This document shows positions 6,701-9,638 of a stretch of DNA of 9,638 nucleotides, piece after piece (the stretch's first letter is position 1; each line of letters opens with the position of its first letter). A program made the position numbers and the translations under genes. Source of the DNA: Gammaproteobacteria bacterium (GTDB lineage: Bacteria > Pseudomonadota > Gammaproteobacteria > Eutrophobiales > Eutrophobiaceae); contig SMWN01000149.1 in the NCBI GenBank assembly GCA_004356415.1, forward strand, positions 1-9,638. Direction: 5' to 3'. Under the pieces are notes generated by a model. That model was given only the letters and a program-made list of their open reading frames with translations. It had not been told where the DNA came from and made no database searches.

Positions 6701-6737
6701 GTACTCCGTCCAGCTGATATTGCCGGGTTCAGTTAGC
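6701..6737 (-). repeat. Lone terminal repeat of the 9258-9556 element, overlapping the prfC stop
   Basis: This 37-base stretch matches the left end of the element (two mismatches in the first 32 bases against 9258-9289) and the reverse complement of its right end, with the match to the right end continuing inward through CAGTTAGC. After 6737 the sequence is ordinary prfC coding sequence. The outer side of the end faces rne, and the inner part of the element is missing. The prfC stop TGA (6729-6731) and its last two codons lie within it. It fills most of the 43-base gap between the convergent rne and prfC genes. Confidence 0.85.
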
Positions 6738-8312
6738 GGAATGCTCGCAAGTTGCCTTGAATTTGATTTCTGGCCAACGCTCAATCGCGAGATTCAGATT
6801 GACTAATGATGGAGCAAGATAAGTTAATCGGTCACCTCCATCGATTGCCAGATTGGATGATGTTTTGATTTTGAATTTCTGCATGATCTTTTCATCGGGA
6901 CAGGATATCCATCTGGCAGTCGCTACAGGTACATTGTCATAAACACATTCGACACCATATTCCTGTTTCAATCGCGCTACGACCACGTCAAATTGCAGTA
7001 CGCCAATGGCACCAACGATCAGATCATTATTATCCAAAGGTCTAAATACCTGTGTTGCCCCTTCTTCACCCAGCTGAATTAATCCTTTGAGCAAAGCTTT
7101 GGATTTAAGTGGATCCTTGAGTTGAACTCTGCGAAATAATTCAGGCGCAAAAAATGGGATTCCTGTAAATGATAACGGCTCACCCTGGGTAAAAGTATCA
7201 CCAATTTGAATTGTGCCATGATTATGTAAACCAATAATATCACCGGGCCATGCCACTTCGGCCTGATTTCGACTGCCTGCCATAAAGGTCAAGGCATTAG
7301 ACACCTGAATGTCACGTTCTATTCTGACATGTCTCATCTTCATCCCTTTTTGATATTGACCTGAGCATATCCTCAAAAAAGCAATTCTATCTCTATGTGC
7401 AGGATCCATATTTGCCTGAATCTTGAAGATGAAGCCACTGAACTGTTGTTCGTCAGATTTCACTTCTCGTTGAATTGCTGTCCTTGATTGAGGCGCTGGC
7501 GAGCACCGGCATAGATAGTCAAGAAATTCAGCGATACCGAAATTGTTCAGGGCCGAACCAAAAAAAACAGGGGTTTGCTTACCTTGCAGAAAGTCCGTGA
7601 GGCTAAATCTCTCGCATGCTCCACGAACCAATTCAACTTCTTCATGAAATTCATCGAAGGTACCAGAAAACAATGCTTCGCCTTCTGCAGAATTTAGACC
7701 TTTGATAATTTTTCCATGCTTCTTTTCATCTGTTTTGTTATAAATGCGGATTTTGTCGTCGTCCAGATGATATATTCCTTTTAAACGACTACCCATACCA
7801 ATAGGCCAGATCACTGGCGCACATCTGATATCTAGTTCACTTTCTATTTCATCCAATAGTGCAATAGGCTCCTTGCCTTCTCTATCGAGTTTATTGATAA
7901 AGGTGATGATGGGAGTATTTCGTAGACGACACACTTCCATTAATTTAAGTGTACGTTCTTCCACGCCTTTACTGACATCTATGACCATCAAGGCAGAATC
8001 AACAGCCGTCAATGTCCTGTAAGTATCTTCAGAGAAATCAGCATGTCCCGGCGTATCGAGTAGATTGATTATTTTGTCCTTGTATTCAAATTGCATCACA
8101 GAACTGGTAATAGAGATACCTCTTTCTTTTTCCATCTCCATCCAGTCTGAGGTCGCATATCTGGAAGATTTTCTCGCCTTCACCGTTCCTGCCATTTGTA
8201 TCGCCCCACTGGACAATAGTATTTGCTCGGTGACTGTCGTCTTGCCCGCATCTGGATGAGAAATAATAGCGAAAGTGCGGCGTCTGGATATCTCTGAACT
8301 CAAATCACTCAT
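6729..8312 (-). CDS. prfC: Peptide chain release factor 3 (RF3 GTPase)
   Basis: RF3 is the translational GTPase that removes RF1 or RF2 from the ribosome after peptide release. The 527-residue protein (E. coli 529) shows all G motifs: HPDAGKTT (19-26, P-loop), the RGISITSS switch (64-71), DTPGH (86-90), NKLD (140-143) and FFGSALNNFG. Domains II and III follow, with GDTFTQGEPL and FRPLDNNDLIVGAIGVLQFDV. The C-terminus reads KATCEHSAN; E. coli, as I recall it, ends at the equivalent of EH, and the codons for A and N plus TGA lie within a mobile-element remnant (6701-6737). The ATG at 8310-8312 lies eight bases after the pdxJ stop, so the two genes are co-transcribed. No close Shine-Dalgarno sequence is seen; AAGAAGG at the end of pdxJ is about 17 bases away. 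Confidence 0.98.
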   Translation of the reverse strand: MSDLSSEISRRRTFAIISHPDAGKTTVTEQILLSSGAIQMAGTVKARKSSRYATSDWMEMEKERGISITSSVMQFEYKDKIINLLDTPGHADFSEDTYRTLTAVDSALMVIDVSKGVEERTLKLMEVCRLRNTPIITFINKLDREGKEPIALLDEIESELDIRCAPVIWPIGMGSRLKGIYHLDDDKIRIYNKTDEKKHGKIIKGLNSAEGEALFSGTFDEFHEEVELVRGACERFSLTDFLQGKQTPVFFGSALNNFGIAEFLDYLCRCSPAPQSRTAIQREVKSDEQQFSGFIFKIQANMDPAHRDRIAFLRICSGQYQKGMKMRHVRIERDIQVSNALTFMAGSRNQAEVAWPGDIIGLHNHGTIQIGDTFTQGEPLSFTGIPFFAPELFRRVQLKDPLKSKALLKGLIQLGEEGATQVFRPLDNNDLIVGAIGVLQFDVVVARLKQEYGVECVYDNVPVATARWISCPDEKIMQKFKIKTSSNLAIDGGDRLTYLAPSLVNLNLAIERWPEIKFKATCEHSAN

Positions 8313-8320
8313 GGTGAAAA

Positions 8321-9043
8321 CTACACACCTTCTTCTTGCATGATTCTTTTTATTTCCCGGACAGCCTCTTCCAATCCAGTAAATACTGCCCTGGCGATAA
8401 TGCCATGACCGATATTCAATTCCTCTATATCTGGAATTTGAGCGATATGCCTCACATTTTGGTAATTCAGACCATGTCCTGCATTCACTTTCAATCCCAG
8501 AGATTTTGCCTGTTCTACGCCAGAGACAATCTTTTTCAACTCGATTTCACTTTCTCTACCAAAAGCAGCATCAGCATAATGCCCGGTATGTAATTCAATC
8601 ACTTCTGCACCTGTTTTCTGGGCTGCAATAATTTGCCTGCTATCTGCATCTATAAATAAAGATACCCGGATACCTGCCTTTTTTAATCTTGCACATGCTT
8701 CACTCACGCGGCCTATTTGCCCAGCTACATCCAGTCCACCCTCAGTTGTCAGCTCTTCCCTGCTCTCTGGTACCAGACAACAAAATTCAGGAATTACTTT
8801 TTCAGCAAACTCCAGCATGTTCTCAGTGACAGCCATTTCCAGATTCATCGGCGTTAACATCGATTGTCGAAGCAGGTTGATATCCCTTTCCTGGATATGT
8901 CTTCGATCCTCTCGCAAATGAACTGTAATTGAATCCGCACCCGCCTGTTCTGCCAAAAATGCAGCTTGAACAGGATCGGGGTAGCGCGTTAATCGTGCTT
9001 GTCTCAACGTAGCAATATGATCAATGTTTACACCTAGTAACAT
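8321..9043 (-). CDS. pdxJ: Pyridoxine 5'-phosphate synthase
   Basis: PdxJ condenses 3-amino-2-oxopropyl phosphate (1-amino-acetone 3-phosphate) with 1-deoxyxylulose 5-phosphate to give pyridoxine 5'-phosphate, the last ring-forming step of DXP-dependent vitamin B6 synthesis; it is a cytosolic TIM-barrel octamer. The 240-residue protein (E. coli 243) contains LLGVNIDHIATLRQAR, VHLREDRRHI (catalytic His42), MNLEMAVTE (Glu69), LFIDAD, HTGHYAD, VNAGHGLNY (His190) and ELNIGHGIIARAV. These residues match E. coli H45, E72 and H193 with a constant offset of three. The ATG at 9041-9043 has GAGGA (9048-9052) five bases upstream. In many gammaproteobacteria pdxJ sits with recO, era and acpS. Here none of these is next to it, and prfC follows in the same operon instead. 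Confidence 0.98.
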   Translation of the reverse strand: MLLGVNIDHIATLRQARLTRYPDPVQAAFLAEQAGADSITVHLREDRRHIQERDINLLRQSMLTPMNLEMAVTENMLEFAEKVIPEFCCLVPESREELTTEGGLDVAGQIGRVSEACARLKKAGIRVSLFIDADSRQIIAAQKTGAEVIELHTGHYADAAFGRESEIELKKIVSGVEQAKSLGLKVNAGHGLNYQNVRHIAQIPDIEELNIGHGIIARAVFTGLEEAVREIKRIMQEEGV

Positions 9044-9257
9044 GGTTTCCTCGCTATTTTTTCCTGACTATCTCGTGCTGAAAACGGCGCATTCTACCGT
9101 ATTTATACCCAAGCTACCTGGAAATACAGGATTCAGAGTTCAGCTAGAAAGTCAGAGAAAGGCGCAACTTGCAGTGAAGGAATAGTGTTTGAATCATCAC
9201 GCCTGAAATGTAAGCTAAAAAAATAGGTTTGGGACTTACTCCTGTGATTTTGATCTG
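9044..9257 (+). other. Gene-free region upstream of pdxJ
   Basis: No gene is supported here. The minus strand carries TATAAA (about 9104) and TAGAAT (about 9095) boxes that could serve pdxJ, but neither has a clear -35. A short dyad CCTG-GAAATA-CAGG lies at about 9117-9130. From about 9104 the sequence (starting TATACCCAAGCTACCTG) has the feel of a dispersed repeat, and TAGGTTTGGG near 9225 is a rough inverted match to its start. I cannot confirm this without other genome copies. Confidence 0.4.
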
Positions 9258-9289
9258 GTACTCCGTCCAGCTGATATTGTCGGTTTCAG
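9258..9289 (+). repeat. Left terminal inverted repeat
   Basis: It begins GTACTCCGTCCAGCTGATAT and ends CGGTTTCAG. Over 30 bases, 26 match the reverse complement of the right end (differences at bases 7, 13, 21 and 25). It differs from the lone copy at 6701 at only two of 32 bases. Confidence 0.85.
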
Positions 9290-9515
9290 CGTCGCCGTGG
9301 TATTTCGCAGCAAGGCGCAGTGCGCCGGGAATGGTTGTTCCTTTCCCAAGTGCTGCAACGCGGCTGCGGGATGTCACGGCGACGCCCTGTGGGTTAGCTT
9401 GTCAATGCCCATGGATTGCGTTGTCCCTCTTGACAAGGGGGGAGCGGCCATTGTCGGCGAGGCACGCCTTGCCATGAACGATGTGCCATTCCTTGTAGAA
9501 TGATTCACGGTGCAT
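9258..9515 (-). pseudogene. Interrupted minus-strand reading frame inside the element
   Basis: ATG 9513-9515 opens a 37-codon frame (MHRESFYKEWHIVHGKAC onward, ending NAIHGH) that stops at TGA 9402-9404. The same frame then continues open across the rest of the element as QANPQGVAVTSRSR, AALGKGTTIPGAL and ISWTEYQ, and runs on past it to 9144. The protein looks more natural than the other frames, but the region is GC-rich and palindromic, so open frames are expected by chance. I recognise no domain. It may be a broken small gene carried by the element or not coding at all. Confidence 0.25.
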
Positions 9516-9526
9516 GGGCAAGCTAA

Positions 9527-9556
9527 CTGAATCCGGCAATATCGGCTGGGCGGAGT
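9527..9556 (-). repeat. Right terminal inverted repeat
   Basis: On the minus strand it begins ACTCCGCCCAGCCGATATTG and ends GGATTCAG. Its inward continuation TTAGC is shared with the lone copy at 6701-6737 but not with the left end, so the lone copy is closer to this end in its inner part. Confidence 0.85.
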
Positions 9557-9638
9557 TCTCGATTACTTGGATAATTGAAAAATAGATCTACCCCCACTAT
9601 TTCGTATAGTATTTCACACCTATTTAGCTGAATCGTAA

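Larger units (their letters stand above)
9258..9556. mobile_element. MITE-like structured repeat element with terminal inverted repeats
   Basis: The element is bounded by inverted repeats at 9258-9289 and 9527-9556. Its interior is clearly richer in GC than the flanks. The left domain is closed by an 11-bp perfect stem (9289-9299 with 9375-9385) and holds GCAGCA/TGCTGC (9307-9312 with 9351-9356), a GGCGC-AGT-GCGCC-type hairpin (9314-9326) and GGGAA/TTCCC (9327-9331 with 9343-9347), a cloverleaf-like fold. The right domain is closed by GTTAGCTTG/CAAGCTAAC (9393-9401 with 9519-9527) and holds CTTGTCAA/TTGACAAG and GGCGAGGC/GCCTTGCC pairs. A lone end occurs at 6701-6737, so the unit is dispersed. 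No transposase and no clear target-site duplication are visible. A minus-strand reading frame with one stop runs through it. Confidence 0.75.

Noticed and set aside
6686..6728. Searched the rne/prfC gap for an intrinsic terminator
   Set aside because: Only AGAC-AG-GTCT (a 4-bp stem) is seen, with no T-run; the gap is mostly the lone element end.
9229..9503. Plus-strand frames across the element (9229-9477 and 9297-9503)
   Set aside because: They have no ribosome binding site and odd Cys/Ala-rich composition from the palindromic GC-rich sequence; the minus-strand frame looks more natural, though also unproven.
9393..9527. GTTAGCT/AGCTAAC arms considered as an integron attC site
   Set aside because: The core does not fit GTTRRRY/RYYYAAC, and there is no integrase or cassette structure.

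Overview
The window looks like a core-genome segment of a gammaproteobacterium of moderate GC content. The divergent pair rluC/rne, followed beyond rluC by a HAD-phosphatase remnant, sppA (S49 peptidase), maf/yceF and yceD, is the arrangement I know from Pseudomonas-type gammaproteobacteria; E. coli has a shorter version (rne, rluC, yceF, yceD, rpmF). Most proteins resemble E. coli homologues strongly enough to align active-site residues by eye. I cannot name a genus.

Layout. Positions 1-580 hold yceD on the minus strand, with the ribosome binding site of the next gene (probably rpmF) cut off at the window edge. maf/yceF is divergent on the plus strand and has no ATG, GTG or TTG at its N-terminus; it appears to start at ATT 695. 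sppA (1307-2263), a decayed HAD phosphatase (2306-2506) and rluC (2503-3453) form a minus-strand series. A 538-base gap (3454-3991) separates rluC from rne and holds a four-copy 18-bp tandem repeat and three strong dyads, a likely RNase E leader region. rne fills 3992-6685 on the plus strand. prfC (6729-8312) and pdxJ (8321-9043) form a tight minus-strand pair converging on rne.

Accessory signal. Positions 9258-9556 hold a GC-rich, highly folded element of about 300 bp with roughly 30-bp terminal inverted repeats (26 of 30 identical). A lone copy of one end of the same element lies at 6701-6737 between rne and prfC, and the prfC stop codon plus its last two sense codons lie inside it. The family is therefore mobile or was recently so, and one copy has redefined the RF3 C-terminus.

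How the genes fit together. Most serve RNA metabolism and translation: RNase E (mRNA decay and rRNA processing), RluC (23S rRNA pseudouridine), YceD (23S rRNA accumulation), RF3 (release factor recycling) and Maf/YceF (clearance of modified nucleotides). PdxJ (vitamin B6 synthesis) and SppA (membrane peptidase) are housekeeping. I see no tRNA, rRNA, CRISPR array, phage gene or intact transposase.
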